This document shows positions 17,795 to 28,191 of a stretch of DNA of 64,000 bases, one piece after another. The notes under the pieces are model-generated. The model saw nothing but the letters and a program-made list of their open reading frames with translations, was not told the DNA's origin and did not search any database. The DNA is from Asanoa iriomotensis. GTDB taxonomy: Bacteria; Actinomycetota; Actinomycetes; Mycobacteriales; Micromonosporaceae. A program made the position numbers and the translations under genes. Where the stretch lies: positions 62,001-126,000 of the forward strand of contig NZ_BONC01000017.1 in NCBI RefSeq assembly GCF_016862515.1. Direction: 5' to 3'. Position 1 is the stretch's first letter, and each line of letters begins with the position of its first letter.

Positions 17795-20202
17795 GCGCGC
17801 AGCCGTTCCATGCGTGGGTCGAACAGCGGATCGGCGGCGACGGTGGCCGGGACGCGCCGGTCGAAGTAGCCGATGTCCACGGTCTGGCCGGGTGTGGCCA
17901 GCTCCGCCGGCAGCCAGGCGTAGGCGATCCCGGTGCCGACGGTGTAGCCGTAGGCCGCGCTCGTGACGTGCCCGACGCAGTCGGCGCCGGCGTACACGGG
18001 TTCCTTGCCCATGACGACCTCGGGCAGCGTCAGGCAGGTCAGCCGGCGCGCCGGCGCGGTGCGCCCGAGCAGCGCCTCCCGGCCGAGGAAGTCGCCCTTG
18101 TCGAGCTTCACCGCGAAACCCAGGCCGGCCTCGTACGGGTCGTGTTCGTAGGTCATGTCCGTGCCGAACAAGCGGTACCCCTTCTCCAGTCGCAGGCTGG
18201 TGAACGCACCGCGCCCGCCGGCGACGACGCCGAGCGACTGCCCGGCCGACCACAGCGTGTCCCAGAGCTTGAGGCCGAGATCGGCCGTGGTGTAGAGCTC
18301 GTAGCCGAGTTCTCCCACATAGGACAGCCGCAGCGCGGTGACCGGCACGACACCGACGTGTGCCCGCCGGGCCCGGAAGTAGCGGAAGCCCTCGTTGGAG
18401 AAGTCGTCGGTGGTCAGCGACTGCACCAGGTCGCGGGCCCGCGGCCCCCAGACGCCGACGCAGCACGTGCCGGCGGTCGTGTCCCGGACGGCGACCGACC
18501 CGTCGGCGGGCAGGTGCCGCACGAACCAGTCCACGTCGAGCGGGCCGTTGATGCCGACCTGGAACTCCCGCTCTCCGAGCCGGGCCACCGTGACGTCGCT
18601 GCGGATCCCGCCGTCCACGTCGAGCAGCAGGCAGTAGGTGACCGTGCCGACCGGCCGGTCCACGTTCCCGGTCGTGAGCCACCTCAGATAGGCCTCGGCT
18701 CCCGGTCCCGTCACCGAGACGCGCTTGAGCGGGGTCATGTCGTACAGGGCCACCGCTTCCCGGGTCGCGATTGCCTCGGCGCCCACGATCGGCGACCAGT
18801 ACCGCGCCGCCCACGGATTCGGCGCCGGGATGTCGCGACCGGCCAGGAGCGCGGCGTTGCGCCCGAACCACTGTGGCCGTTCCCAGCCCGCGTACTCGAG
18901 GAAGTAGGCGTCCAGCTCCCGCTGCCGCGCGTAGAACGGGGTCGTCCGCATCGGCCGGGGCTCTTCCATCGGCTGCAGCGGGTGGATGACGTCGTACACC
19001 TCGACGTAGTTCTGGCAGTCCCGGGCGAGCACGTAGTCGGGTGCGAGCTGATGGTCCTCGAACCGGTTGAGGTCACACTCGTGCAGGTCGAACGACGAGC
19101 AGTGGCCGTCGACGAGCCACTCGGCGACGGCCCGCGCCACGCCCGCCGAGTGCGTGACCCAGACCGCCTCCGCGAACCAGAAGCCGTCCACCTCGGGGGA
19201 CGGCCCCAGCAGCGGCATGTTGTCGGTGGTGAACGAGAAAAGCCCGTTCATGCCCTCCTCGACCTTGGCCTCCCGGAGCGCCGGCAGCAGGTCCTGCGCG
19301 GCGGCCCAGCCCGGCTCGAAGTCGTCGGCGGTGAACGGCAGCACGGACGGCATCGGGTCGGCGACGGCGACCGGTGCGATGTCGTCGACCGCCACCGGCA
19401 TCGGCCGGTGGCCGTAGTAGCCGACGCCGATGCGGTCGAACCGCTCGCGCAGGTAGAGGTCGGCGTCCTGGTGCCGCAGGATCGGCCGGCCCGCCTCCGC
19501 CGGCGCTCCGGCGAGCGCCCGCAGCGAACCGGTCCAACCGAGCTGGTGGGCCAGCGGCGTCAGCGGCAGGCTCAGGCCCACCATCCGGGCTATCCGTGGC
19601 CCCCAGATCCCGGCGCAGCAGACGACGATGTCGGCGGGCAGCTCGCCGTGATCGGTGACGACACCGCTGACCCGGCCGCCCGTCACCCGGATGTCCACCA
19701 CCTCGTGGCGATCCAGGATCCGGACGCCTCGCTCCCGGGCGCGGGCCAGCTGTGCCTCGACCGCGCCGACCGCGTCGGCGAACCCGTCGCCCGGCACGTG
19801 GAGGCCGCCGAGGACGGTGTCCGGATCGAGCAGGGAGTGCCGGCGCACGCACTCGGCGGGGTCGAGCACCCGCCCGTCGCCGCCCCACGCCGTCAACCAG
19901 CCGTGCCGGCGGTGCAGGTCGGCCAGGCGCGCCTCGCTCGTCGCGACCTCGAGGCTGCCGACCGTCGAGAAGTGACCCAGGCTGGTCAGCTTGTCGATGG
20001 TGTAGCGGGCGAACCTCGTCATCACCTTCGCGGAGTTGGTCTGGAACACCAGGCCGGGCGCGTGCGAGCTCGACCCGCCCGGCCTGGGCAGGGCACCCTG
20101 CTCGACCACCGTGACGTCGGTCCAGCCGAGGGCCGACAGCTCGTCGGCGAGCGCGGCACCGACCACGCCGGCGCCGATGATGACGACCCGCGGCTTCGCC
20201 AT
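17791..20202 (-). CDS. Dimethylglycine oxidase (FAD oxidase fused to folate domain)
   Basis: An 803-residue two-part enzyme. The N-terminal amine oxidase domain has [38 protein letters not shown] and [14 protein letters not shown]. The C-terminal GcvT-like domain has [38 protein letters not shown] and [20 protein letters not shown]. Length and whole-chain sequence closely resemble the Arthrobacter dimethylglycine oxidase, which makes sarcosine and H2O2 and passes the methylene group to THF through an internal cavity. ATG 20202 has a GAGGGAGG ribosome site. The related mitochondrial-type dehydrogenase is the alternative. Its position between the betaine importer and sarcosine oxidase fits a stepwise demethylation pathway. 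Confidence 0.92.
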   Translation of the reverse strand: MAKPRVVIIGAGVVGAALADELSALGWTDVTVVEQGALPRPGGSSSHAPGLVFQTNSAKVMTRFARYTIDKLTSLGHFSTVGSLEVATSEARLADLHRRHGWLTAWGGDGRVLDPAECVRRHSLLDPDTVLGGLHVPGDGFADAVGAVEAQLARARERGVRILDRHEVVDIRVTGGRVSGVVTDHGELPADIVVCCAGIWGPRIARMVGLSLPLTPLAHQLGWTGSLRALAGAPAEAGRPILRHQDADLYLRERFDRIGVGYYGHRPMPVAVDDIAPVAVADPMPSVLPFTADDFEPGWAAAQDLLPALREAKVEEGMNGLFSFTTDNMPLLGPSPEVDGFWFAEAVWVTHSAGVARAVAEWLVDGHCSSFDLHECDLNRFEDHQLAPDYVLARDCQNYVEVYDVIHPLQPMEEPRPMRTTPFYARQRELDAYFLEYAGWERPQWFGRNAALLAGRDIPAPNPWAARYWSPIVGAEAIATREAVALYDMTPLKRVSVTGPGAEAYLRWLTTGNVDRPVGTVTYCLLLDVDGGIRSDVTVARLGEREFQVGINGPLDVDWFVRHLPADGSVAVRDTTAGTCCVGVWGPRARDLVQSLTTDDFSNEGFRYFRARRAHVGVVPVTALRLSYVGELGYELYTTADLGLKLWDTLWSAGQSLGVVAGGRGAFTSLRLEKGYRLFGTDMTYEHDPYEAGLGFAVKLDKGDFLGREALLGRTAPARRLTCLTLPEVVMGKEPVYAGADCVGHVTSAAYGYTVGTGIAYAWLPAELATPGQTVDIGYFDRRVPATVAADPLFDPRMERLRA

Positions 20203-20212
20203 GGACCCTCCC

Positions 20213-21175
20213 TCAGTTCTTGAGCCAGGCCTGCCAGACGTCGCGGTTGGCGTCGACCCACTTCTTGGCCGCGTCGTCGTCGGAGAGCTTGTTGACGGCG
20301 ATGTCCAGGGCCACCGAGTTCTGGTGGTCGTTCGTCCACTGGAAGTTCTTCACCAGTGCGGCCGCGGGGCTGCCCGAGTCGGCGAACTTCTTGCTCACGA
20401 TCTTGTCGAGGTCGTAGGGGGCGTAGTCACAGGCCACCTTCGCCGGATCCGCGTCACAACCCGCCGTGTACGGGGGCAGGTTGACGTGGACCAGCTTCAC
20501 CTCGTTGAGGAACCACTGCGGCTCGTAGAAGTAGCCGATCATCCACTGCTTCTGCTGCTCGGCCGTGCGGAACGCCTGGATCAGCGCGGTCTCGCTGCCG
20601 GCGTACACCACTTTGAAGTCGAGCTTGAGGTTTTTGACCAGCGCCTCGTCGTTCGTGACGAACGAGGGGTCGCCGAGGAGCAGCTGGCCCTTTCCGCCGG
20701 ACTCCGAGGTCTTGAACTTGTCCGCGTACTTGTTGAGGTTGTTCCAGTCGGTGATGTCCGGGTACTCCTGCGCCAGCCACGGCGGCACGTACCAGCCGAT
20801 GATGCCCTTGTTGCCGGTCGACCCGTACTCGACGGCCACGCCCTGCTGTTCGATGTAGGTCTTCTTGAGGTCGTCGTGACCCCAGTTCTCCAGGACCACG
20901 TCCACCGCACCGGTGCCGAAGCCCTGCCACGACACCTCTTCGGTGAGGTTCTTCTTGTTGACCGTGCAGCCCAGCTCGTTGGTGGCGAGGTAGGCGATGA
21001 CGGCCGCGTCGGCCTGGTAGCCGACCCACGGGTTGACCGCGATGTTCACCGTGCCGCAGGCCGCGCGGCTGGTCGTACCCGACGGGGTGTCTTCGATCTT
21101 GGAACCGCAGGCGGTCAACGCGAGTGCGCCGACCGTCAGAACCGCTACGAACCTGCCTATGACGACATTGCTCAC
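20213..21175 (-). CDS. proX: Glycine betaine ABC transporter substrate-binding lipoprotein
   Basis: A 320-residue secreted lipoprotein. FVAVLTVGALALTACGS is a signal peptide ending in the lipobox LTAC. The mature part has VNIAVNPWVGYQADAAVIAYL, SWQGFGTGAVDVVLENWGHDDL and IIGWYVPPWLAQEYPDITDW, the OpuAC/ProX-like pattern with several tryptophans that could form the aromatic cage for a trimethylammonium group. GTG 21175 overlaps the permease stop by four bases; AAGGA lies just upstream. It feeds substrate to the permease encoded immediately upstream. Confidence 0.9.
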   Translation of the reverse strand: MSNVVIGRFVAVLTVGALALTACGSKIEDTPSGTTSRAACGTVNIAVNPWVGYQADAAVIAYLATNELGCTVNKKNLTEEVSWQGFGTGAVDVVLENWGHDDLKKTYIEQQGVAVEYGSTGNKGIIGWYVPPWLAQEYPDITDWNNLNKYADKFKTSESGGKGQLLLGDPSFVTNDEALVKNLKLDFKVVYAGSETALIQAFRTAEQQKQWMIGYFYEPQWFLNEVKLVHVNLPPYTAGCDADPAKVACDYAPYDLDKIVSKKFADSGSPAAALVKNFQWTNDHQNSVALDIAVNKLSDDDAAKKWVDANRDVWQAWLKN

Positions 21176-23196
21176 GAATCCTTCCCCTTTCTCAGCCCTC
21201 GATGTGCCGCGCCGGCGTCGAGCCGCCGGGCGGCTGCCTGAGTGGTGCGGTCGAGCAGCACGCCGAGCAGCACGACCGCCAGGCCGGCCGCCAGGCCCTT
21301 GCCGTAGAGGTCGGACTGGGAGAACCCGGCGACGACGAGATAGCCGAGCGCGCCGGCGCCGACGAGGCCGCCGACCACCACCATCGACAGGACGTAGATC
21401 AGGCCCTGGTTGGCGGCGAGGGTCACCGACTGGCGTGCCAGCGGAAGCTGGACCTTGGTGATGACCTGCCAGGCGCTCGAACCGGACGAGACGGCCGCCT
21501 CCACGACCGTGGCCGGCACACCCCGGATCCCGTCCGCGACGAGCTTGATGGCGACGGGCGCGGCGAACACGACGGCCGCCACGATGGCGGTGAACCGGCT
21601 GGCGCCGAACAGGCCGAGGAACGGCACGAGGTAGACGAACGCCGGCATCACCTGTGCGGCGTCGAGGGTCGGGCGGATCAGCCCGTCCGCCCGGTCGCTG
21701 CGGCCCATCCAGACGCCGACCACGACGCCCAGCGCCATCACGATGACGGTGGCGACCAGGGTGGCGGCCAGCGTGACCATGGCCTCCTGCCACAGGCCGC
21801 TGCCGACGAGCAGGCCCAGGCACACCGCGGCGGTCGGCACGATCCGGGGGCCGGCGACGATCCAGGCGATGGCCAGCACCACGGCCGACACGAGGTACCA
21901 GGGCGAGTCCGCGATGAGGGACTGCAGCGGGTTCAGCAGCCCGTAGCTGATCGCGTTGCGGACGGCGTCGGTGACCGCGCCGAGATTGAGCTGCACCCAG
22001 TCGCTGGCCCGGGTCACCCCGTCGGCGACCTCGCCGCCGACGGCACCGCCGCGCTCCGGACCGGGGAAGAACGCGGCCCAGACATAGGTGTACGAGAGAT
22101 AGAGCGCGACCGCGGTCAGCACGCCGAGCCCGGCCAGCACCACGCGGCGCCGGCCGCGGGCCCGCGGACCCATGCGGTACTGCGTCTCCACCCGGTCCCG
22201 CGCGGCGGTGGTGACCCGGTCGAGGACGATCGCCATGATGACGATCGCCAGGCCGGCGCTGAACGCGGTGCCGACGTCGAGGGTCTGCAGCGCGCGCAGG
22301 ACGACCTGCCCGAGCCCGGGCGCGTCGATGAGGGCGGCGATCGTGACCATCGACAGGGCGCACATGACCGTCTGGTTGATGCCCAGCACGATCGTGCGCT
22401 TGGCCAGCGGCACGCGGACCGACCGCAGCAGTTGCCACCTCGTCGCGCCCAGCGAGGTGCCCGCCTCGACCGACGAGGGTGCCACGCTGCGGATGCCGTG
22501 CGCGGTGATGCGGATGACCGGCGGCATCGCGTAGATGAGCGTCGCGATCACACCGGAGGCGGGGCCGATCAGGAAGAACAGGGTCAGCGGTGCGAGGTAG
22601 ACGAACGTCGGCATCGTCTGCATGAAGTCCAGGACCGGCGTGAGCACGCGGTTCAACCGGTCGGACAGGCCCGCCCAGATCCCGAGCGGGATCCCGATCG
22701 CGAGGCAGATGAGCACCGCGGCCAGCGTCAACGCGAGCGTGTCCATGCTCTGTTGCCAGAAGCCGAGCAGGCCGAACGACGTGAACCCGGCCGCGGTCAG
22801 CGCGGCGACGCGCAGGTTGCCCACGGCGTACGCGCCGAACGTGGCCACCGCGACGACGCCCAGCCAGCCGATCAGCGGCACCGGCCGGCCGTACGCCGGT
22901 TGGCTGATCAGCGACTGCAGGAACACGGTCAGCGCGTCGACGGACTCGCGGATCACGTCGAAGAACGCGCTGAACACCGGGCTGCTGCCCCGGGTGTTGT
23001 TGATGGCGTCGCGCAGGTCGTTGAGCCGCTCGTGCAGCGGACTCAGCTCCGATGTGGACAGCGCCAGCGTGTCCCGCCCGCGCAGCGGGATCCACAACAG
23101 CACCCAGACCGCGACCACGCCGCCGACCAGCCAGCCGCGGGTCAGCCCGCCGGCACGGCGGCGAACCGAGGCGGCGGTCCCAGCCAGGGCGGTCAT
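21172..23196 (-). CDS. Glycine betaine ABC transporter permease, two fused permease domains
   Basis: A 674-residue membrane protein formed by two ProW-like halves. Each has the LG-[TS]-[TS]-ATRWQ coupling region ([23 protein letters not shown] in the first, [23 protein letters not shown] in the second) and ends in a conserved NQ-V-LSMV helix. One gene therefore supplies both membrane subunits, which are a homodimer in E. coli ProW. About 13-14 spans are predicted. ATG 23196; overlaps at both ends of four bases. The fused form with diverged halves implies an asymmetric channel. Confidence 0.88.
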   Translation of the reverse strand: MTALAGTAASVRRRAGGLTRGWLVGGVVAVWVLLWIPLRGRDTLALSTSELSPLHERLNDLRDAINNTRGSSPVFSAFFDVIRESVDALTVFLQSLISQPAYGRPVPLIGWLGVVAVATFGAYAVGNLRVAALTAAGFTSFGLLGFWQQSMDTLALTLAAVLICLAIGIPLGIWAGLSDRLNRVLTPVLDFMQTMPTFVYLAPLTLFFLIGPASGVIATLIYAMPPVIRITAHGIRSVAPSSVEAGTSLGATRWQLLRSVRVPLAKRTIVLGINQTVMCALSMVTIAALIDAPGLGQVVLRALQTLDVGTAFSAGLAIVIMAIVLDRVTTAARDRVETQYRMGPRARGRRRVVLAGLGVLTAVALYLSYTYVWAAFFPGPERGGAVGGEVADGVTRASDWVQLNLGAVTDAVRNAISYGLLNPLQSLIADSPWYLVSAVVLAIAWIVAGPRIVPTAAVCLGLLVGSGLWQEAMVTLAATLVATVIVMALGVVVGVWMGRSDRADGLIRPTLDAAQVMPAFVYLVPFLGLFGASRFTAIVAAVVFAAPVAIKLVADGIRGVPATVVEAAVSSGSSAWQVITKVQLPLARQSVTLAANQGLIYVLSMVVVGGLVGAGALGYLVVAGFSQSDLYGKGLAAGLAVVLLGVLLDRTTQAAARRLDAGAAHRGLRKGKDS

Positions 23197-24260
23197 TGTT
23201 CCTCGGCCACGATCACGCGCAGGATGGCTTCGTCGTCGACCATGCCGACCAGTTCGCCGTCGTGGACGACCTTGACCGGCGCACTCGACGACAGGACCGC
23301 CCGGACGGCGTCCCGGACGACGACGTCGGCGCCCAGCTCCGGCCCGTCGAGCGGGTCGTCGTCGCGGACCGGACGCATCACCCAGCGGATGGTCAGCACG
23401 TGCGACTTGGGCACGTCGGCGACGAAGTCCCGCACGTAGTCGTCGGCGGGGGCGCCGACCACCTCGTCCGGTCGCCCGATCTGGACGGCCGCGCCGTCGC
23501 GCATGATCAGGATGCGGTCGCCCAGGCGCAGCGCCTCGTGCAGGTCGTGGGTAATGAAGATCATCGTCTTGCCGACCTCGTGGTGCAGGCGCAGCACCTC
23601 GTTCTGCATGTCCCGGCGGATCAGCGGGTCGAGCGCGGAGAACGGCTCGTCGAAGAACAGGATCCGCGGGTCGACGGCGAGCGCCCGGCCCAGGCCCACC
23701 CGCTGCTGCATGCCGCCGGAGAGCTGGTCGGGAAAGTGGTCGGCGTGCCCGGTCAGGCCGACCAGGTCGAGCACCTCGCCGGCGCGCCGGTAGCGCTCGG
23801 TCCTGGACACACCGCGGATCTCCAGCCCGTACGCGATGTTGTCGAGCACCCGCCGGTGCGGCAGCAACCCGAAGTGCTGGAACACCATGGCGAACCGGTG
23901 CCGGCGCAGGTCGCGCAGCCGCTTCGCGTCGGCGCCGCGGAGATCCTCACCCTCGACCAGCACGGTCCCGGAGGTCGGCTCGACGAGCCGGGTCAGGCAC
24001 CGCACGAGGGTCGACTTGCCGGAGCCGGACAGGCCCATCACCACGAACACCTCGGTGGGCGCCACCGTGAACGAGATGTCGCGGACGGCCGCCACGCAAC
24101 CGGTCTGCGCCATCAGGTCGGCGCGCGACAGATCGGCGAGGGGAGTGCCGACGACCCGGTCGGCCCGCGGCCCGAACACCTTCCACAGGTCGGTGACAGC
24201 GAGCGCCGGCTCGCCGACCCCGGCGGGCACCCGTTCGGCGCTGATCAAGGGCTCTGGCAT
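23193..24260 (-). CDS. proV: Glycine betaine ABC transporter ATP-binding protein
   Basis: A 355-residue ATPase. It has Walker [11 protein letters not shown]-loop [10 protein letters not shown], signature LSGGMQQR, Walker B ILFFDEP and the H-loop [12 protein letters not shown]-terminal regulatory part ([15 protein letters not shown] to [10 protein letters not shown]) looks like a shortened CBS module, as in osmotic-type betaine importers. ATG 24260 is the first gene behind the promoter at 24329-24358, so it starts the ten-gene operon ending with metF. Confidence 0.9.
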   Translation of the reverse strand: MPEPLISAERVPAGVGEPALAVTDLWKVFGPRADRVVGTPLADLSRADLMAQTGCVAAVRDISFTVAPTEVFVVMGLSGSGKSTLVRCLTRLVEPTSGTVLVEGEDLRGADAKRLRDLRRHRFAMVFQHFGLLPHRRVLDNIAYGLEIRGVSRTERYRRAGEVLDLVGLTGHADHFPDQLSGGMQQRVGLGRALAVDPRILFFDEPFSALDPLIRRDMQNEVLRLHHEVGKTMIFITHDLHEALRLGDRILIMRDGAAVQIGRPDEVVGAPADDYVRDFVADVPKSHVLTIRWVMRPVRDDDPLDGPELGADVVVRDAVRAVLSSSAPVKVVHDGELVGMVDDEAILRVIVAEEQ

Positions 24261-24328
24261 GGGTGCCTCGATGTCTGCCGCAGTCCGGTGTGGTCTGTCC
24301 TTGCTGCTGAGTCCTGATATTTCGCGAC

Positions 24329-24358
24329 AGTATCCGCACGGGCGTCGACGCCCGTCAA
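24329..24358 (-). promoter_or_regulatory. Promoter of the betaine operon with embedded perfect 18-bp palindrome
   Basis: On the minus strand TTGACG (24358-24353) and GATACT (24334-24329) are 18 bases apart. The spacer and the edge of the -35 box form the perfect palindrome ACGGGCGTCGACGCCCGT (24338-24355). It lies seven bases after the mttB stop, so it could be a repressor site, a hairpin ending mttB transcripts, or both. Confidence 0.55.
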
Positions 24359-24361
24359 GGT

Positions 24362-25801
24362 TCAGTCGCCGAGCTCCTTGCGCCGCCGGACGACGTACTC
24401 GTCGAGTTCCGCACGGATCGCGTCGTCCAGCGGTGGCTGCTCGTAGTCGTCGAGCTGCTTGCGATAGATCTCGCCCGCCCTGGCCGCCGCGTCCTGGCCG
24501 CCGGTGCGCATCCACCGCTCGTAGTTGGCCGACGACGAGAGCAGCGGGCGGTAGAAGCAGGTGCGGAACCGCTCCATCGTGTGTGCCGCCCCGAGGAAGT
24601 GACCGCCGTGCCCCACCTCCTCGTGCGCGTCGAACGCCAGCGAGGCCTCGTCGATCTCCAACGGCGTGAACTCCACCTGGAGCATGCGCAGGATCTCGAC
24701 GTCGACCACGAACTTCTCGTAGCTGGCCACCAGGCCGCCCTCGAGCCAGCCCGCCGCGTGCATGACCCAGTTGGTGCCGGCGAGGAACGTCGGCAACATC
24801 GTCATCATCGCCTCGTAGGCCGACTGCGCATCGGCCGACTGGCTGGAGGTCAGGCCGCCGCCCGTCCGGAACGGGAGGCCGAAATGGCGCGCGATCTGAC
24901 CCGTGCAGAGCAGACCCACCGCCGACTCCGGCGTGCCGAAGCAGGGTGAGCCGGACTGCATGTCGATGTTGGACAGGAACGAGCCGAAGATGACCGGCGA
25001 CCCGGCCCGGACGAGCTGCGACAGCGCGATCCCGGTCAGTGCCTCGGCCATCTGCTGCACGAGCGTCGCCGGCACCGACACCGGCGACATCGCGCCCATG
25101 AGCAGGAACGGCGTGATCACGACGGCCTGGTTGGCGGCGCTGTATTCGAGCTGGGCGTCGAGCATCCGGTCGTCCCAGCGCAGCGGTGAGTTGCAGTTGA
25201 TGAGCGAGATCGTCGCGGGCGTACGCTCGATCGCCTCCCGCCCGCCGAACAGGATCTCGGTCATCGCGATGGTGTCGCGGGCGTTGCCCCCGGACACGAC
25301 GTTGCCCATGTAGATCTTGTCGGTCAGGGTCTGCAAGGCGTGCACCATGTCGAGGTGGCGCGAGTCGAGCGGCGCGTCGTTGGGCTCGCAGATCACCCCA
25401 CCCGCCGAGTCGAGCTGCGGGAACCGCTGCGCGAGCATGGTGAACCGCCGGAAGTCGTCCATCGTCGCGTCCCGGCGCACCTGACCGTCGCGGACGAACG
25501 GCGGACCGTAGACCGCCCCGAAGGCCATGTGGTCGCCGCCGATGTGCACGGAGTTGGCGGGGTTGCGCGCCTGCACGTCGAACTCGCGGGGCGCCTTGGC
25601 CACCTGCTCCAGGACGAAGTCGGGATCGAACCGGACCAGGTTGCCCTCGACGGTCTGCCCGGCGGCCCGGAACAGGTCGAGGGCCCGGTCGGAGACGAAC
25701 TCCACGCCGATCTCGCTGACCAGCCGCCGCCAGCCCTTGTCCAGCACGGCCATCGCGTCCGCGGACAGGATCTCGTATCGCGGCATCGTGTTGACGAACA
25801 T
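24362..25801 (-). CDS. mtgB: MttB-superfamily methyltransferase without pyrrolysine, probable glycine betaine:corrinoid methyltransferase
   Basis: A 479-residue TIM-barrel protein of the trimethylamine methyltransferase family. Blocks include [19 protein letters not shown] near the C-terminus, [23 protein letters not shown] and [24 protein letters not shown]. The frame has no internal stop, so it lacks the amber-encoded pyrrolysine of true MttB and belongs to the non-pyrrolysine group. The founding member of that group, MtgB, moves a methyl group from glycine betaine to a corrinoid protein, giving dimethylglycine. ATG 25801 has GGGAGG upstream. The gene lies between a betaine importer/dimethylglycine oxidase operon and divergent corrinoid-protein genes, which favours betaine over carnitine or proline betaine. 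Substrate remains an inference. Confidence 0.85.
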   Translation of the reverse strand: MFVNTMPRYEILSADAMAVLDKGWRRLVSEIGVEFVSDRALDLFRAAGQTVEGNLVRFDPDFVLEQVAKAPREFDVQARNPANSVHIGGDHMAFGAVYGPPFVRDGQVRRDATMDDFRRFTMLAQRFPQLDSAGGVICEPNDAPLDSRHLDMVHALQTLTDKIYMGNVVSGGNARDTIAMTEILFGGREAIERTPATISLINCNSPLRWDDRMLDAQLEYSAANQAVVITPFLLMGAMSPVSVPATLVQQMAEALTGIALSQLVRAGSPVIFGSFLSNIDMQSGSPCFGTPESAVGLLCTGQIARHFGLPFRTGGGLTSSQSADAQSAYEAMMTMLPTFLAGTNWVMHAAGWLEGGLVASYEKFVVDVEILRMLQVEFTPLEIDEASLAFDAHEEVGHGGHFLGAAHTMERFRTCFYRPLLSSSANYERWMRTGGQDAAARAGEIYRKQLDDYEQPPLDDAIRAELDEYVVRRRKELGD

Positions 25802-25831
25802 CCAGCCTCCCTTGACGCGATGGTCGCCAAG

Positions 25832-25878
25832 ATTTTACTCTCGTCAATTGAAACTGGAGTTCTACGATGTGGAACTCC
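25832..25878. promoter_or_regulatory. Divergent promoter region with inverted-repeat operator, likely IclR site
   Basis: GGAGTTC (25856-25862) and GAACTCC (25872-25878) are perfect inverted 7-mers around nine bases, ending just before the GAGGGAG ribosome site of the IclR gene. A second small dyad, AACTGGAGTT, overlaps at 25852-25861. On the minus strand TAAAAT (25837-25832) is a good -10 for mtgB, and the repeat would then cover its -35 area. Confidence 0.55.
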
Positions 25879-25892
25879 CGAGGGAGTCCATC

Positions 25893-26659
25893 GTGGTCAA
25901 CCAGCAGACCGGCACGCAGGCGGTCGATCGGGCCGCCGAGCTGCTGACGCATGTGGTCGAGGCGGCCGGGCCGCGCACGTTCACCTCGCTCGTCGAGGAG
26001 ACCGGCCTGGCGAAGTCGACCGTGTCCCGGCTCCTGCAGGCGCTCGAACGCCACCGCCTCGTCCAGCGGGACCGCAGCGGCGTGTTCCGTCCGGGCGCGG
26101 TGTTCGCCGTGTACGCGGCCCGGCAGGGCGTCGGCAGCGACCTCGTCGAGCTGAGCACGCCGACCCTGCAACGGATCGGCGCGCGCACCGGCGAGACCGT
26201 CAACCTCGCGGTGCCCCGCGGCGACGCGGTCGTCCAGGTCGCGCAGGTCGACAGCGTGCACCTGCTCGGCACCACCAACTGGGTCGGTCTGAGCGTGCCC
26301 GCGCACTGCTCGGCGCTCGGCAAGGTCTTCTACGCCTTCCGGACCCTTCCCCTCCCGACCGGCACGCTGGAACGCCGCACGCCGAGCACGATCACCAGCC
26401 GCACGGAGCTGGAGCGCGATCTCGCGACGGTGGTCCGGCGTGGATACGCGGTCGCCCGCGAGGAGCTGGAGCCCGGTCTGGTGGCCGTGGCCAGCCCGGT
26501 CCGCGCGCGGGACGGCAGCGTGGTCGCGGCGATCTCCGTCTCCGGCCCCACCGCCCGCATCACCGACCGCCGGGCGGAGCAGATCGGCACGCTGCTCGCC
26601 ACCGAGGCGGCGTCGCTGTCATCGATCCTCGGCCACACCGCTCGAACGGAGGGCGCCGC

Positions 26660-26663
<4 letters not shown>
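25893..26663 (+). CDS. IclR-family transcriptional regulator
   Basis: A 256-residue regulator. The N-terminal winged helix-turn-helix is [43 protein letters not shown], and the IclR effector-binding domain follows ([56 protein letters not shown]). GTG 25893 is used because AGGGAG lies six bases upstream; there is no good ATG. It is divergent from mtgB and overlaps the corrinoid-protein gene by four bases, so it probably controls both arms and itself in response to betaine or a demethylation product. Confidence 0.9.
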
Positions 26664-27325
<662 letters not shown>

Positions 27326-27336
27326 GGAGGGGCACC

Positions 27337-28191
27337 GTGCACACCGTCCTTCGGTCCGCGTCGAAGACCGTGGTTATCGGCTCCGACCAGCCGTTCTGCG
27401 TCATCGGCGAACGGATCAACCCCACCGGGCGCCGGATCTTCCAGGATCAGTTGCGGGCCGGCGACCTCTCCCGGATCGAGGTGGACGTCGCCGAGCAGGT
27501 GGCTGGGGGAGCCATGGTGCTCGACGTCAACATGGGTGTCCCGCTGGTCGACGAGGCCGATCTGCTCGCGCGGGCGGTCCGCCTGGTGCAGGGCATGACC
27601 GATCTGCCGCTGTGCATCGACTCGTCGGTCGTCGAGGCGCTGGACGCCGGCCTGGCCGCCTACGAGGGCAAGGCCCTGGTCAACTCGGTGACCGCGGAGG
27701 ACGAACGGCTCCAGGCGATCCTGCCCCTGGTCAAGCGCTACGGCGCCGCGGTCGTCGCACTGCCCAACGACGAGGAGGAGATCCCGGAGGACCCGGCCCG
27801 CCGGCTGGAACTTGCCCGCAAGGTCGTCGACGTGGCGACCGGCCGCTACGGCATCGCGATCGAGGACATCGTCATCGACCCGCTCGCCATGCCGGTCGGC
27901 GCCGACACCTCGCTCGTCATGAAGACGCTCGAGACCATCGCGCTGATCAAGGACGAGCTCGGTGTGAACATGACGCTGGGCGCGTCCAACGTGTCCTTCG
28001 GCATGCCGCAGCGGCACGCGTTGGGCGCCGCGTTCCTGCCCATGGCGATGAGCGCCGGGCTCACGAGCGCGATCATGGATGCGCGTACGCCCCAGATCGT
28101 GGACGCCGTCAAGGCGGCCGACCTGCTGCTCGGCAACGACGAGTGGGGCGCGAGCTGGATCTCGATGTTCCGGGCCAGGCAAGGCCCATGA
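27337..28191 (+). CDS. mtgA: Methyl-corrinoid:tetrahydrofolate methyltransferase (pterin-binding TIM barrel)
   Basis: A 284-residue protein with the dihydropteroate-synthase/MeTr fold. FCVIGERINPTGRR is the pterin-binding signature, followed by AMVLDVNMGVPLVDEADLL, PLCIDSSVVEALDAGL and LVNSVTAEDERL. Comparable proteins (MtgA, AcsE-like) transfer the methyl of methyl-Co(III)-corrinoid to THF, giving 5-methyl-THF. GTG 27337 follows a perfect AGGAGG six bases upstream. It overlaps the reactivase gene by four bases. Confidence 0.9.
   Translation: MHTVLRSASKTVVIGSDQPFCVIGERINPTGRRIFQDQLRAGDLSRIEVDVAEQVAGGAMVLDVNMGVPLVDEADLLARAVRLVQGMTDLPLCIDSSVVEALDAGLAAYEGKALVNSVTAEDERLQAILPLVKRYGAAVVALPNDEEEIPEDPARRLELARKVVDVATGRYGIAIEDIVIDPLAMPVGADTSLVMKTLETIALIKDELGVNMTLGASNVSFGMPQRHALGAAFLPMAMSAGLTSAIMDARTPQIVDAVKAADLLLGNDEWGASWISMFRARQGP

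Noticed and set aside
17968-20223. A 751-codon open frame on the plus strand opposite dimethylglycine oxidase
   Set aside because: Antisense shadow of a well-recognised enzyme with no motifs of its own.
21202-23439. Long plus-strand open frame opposite the betaine permease
   Set aside because: Composition is His/Asp/Arg-rich and repetitive, as expected for a shadow of hydrophobic codons.
24362-25801. Pyrrolysine-containing MttB
   Set aside because: There is no in-frame TAG in the gene, so it belongs to the non-pyrrolysine group.
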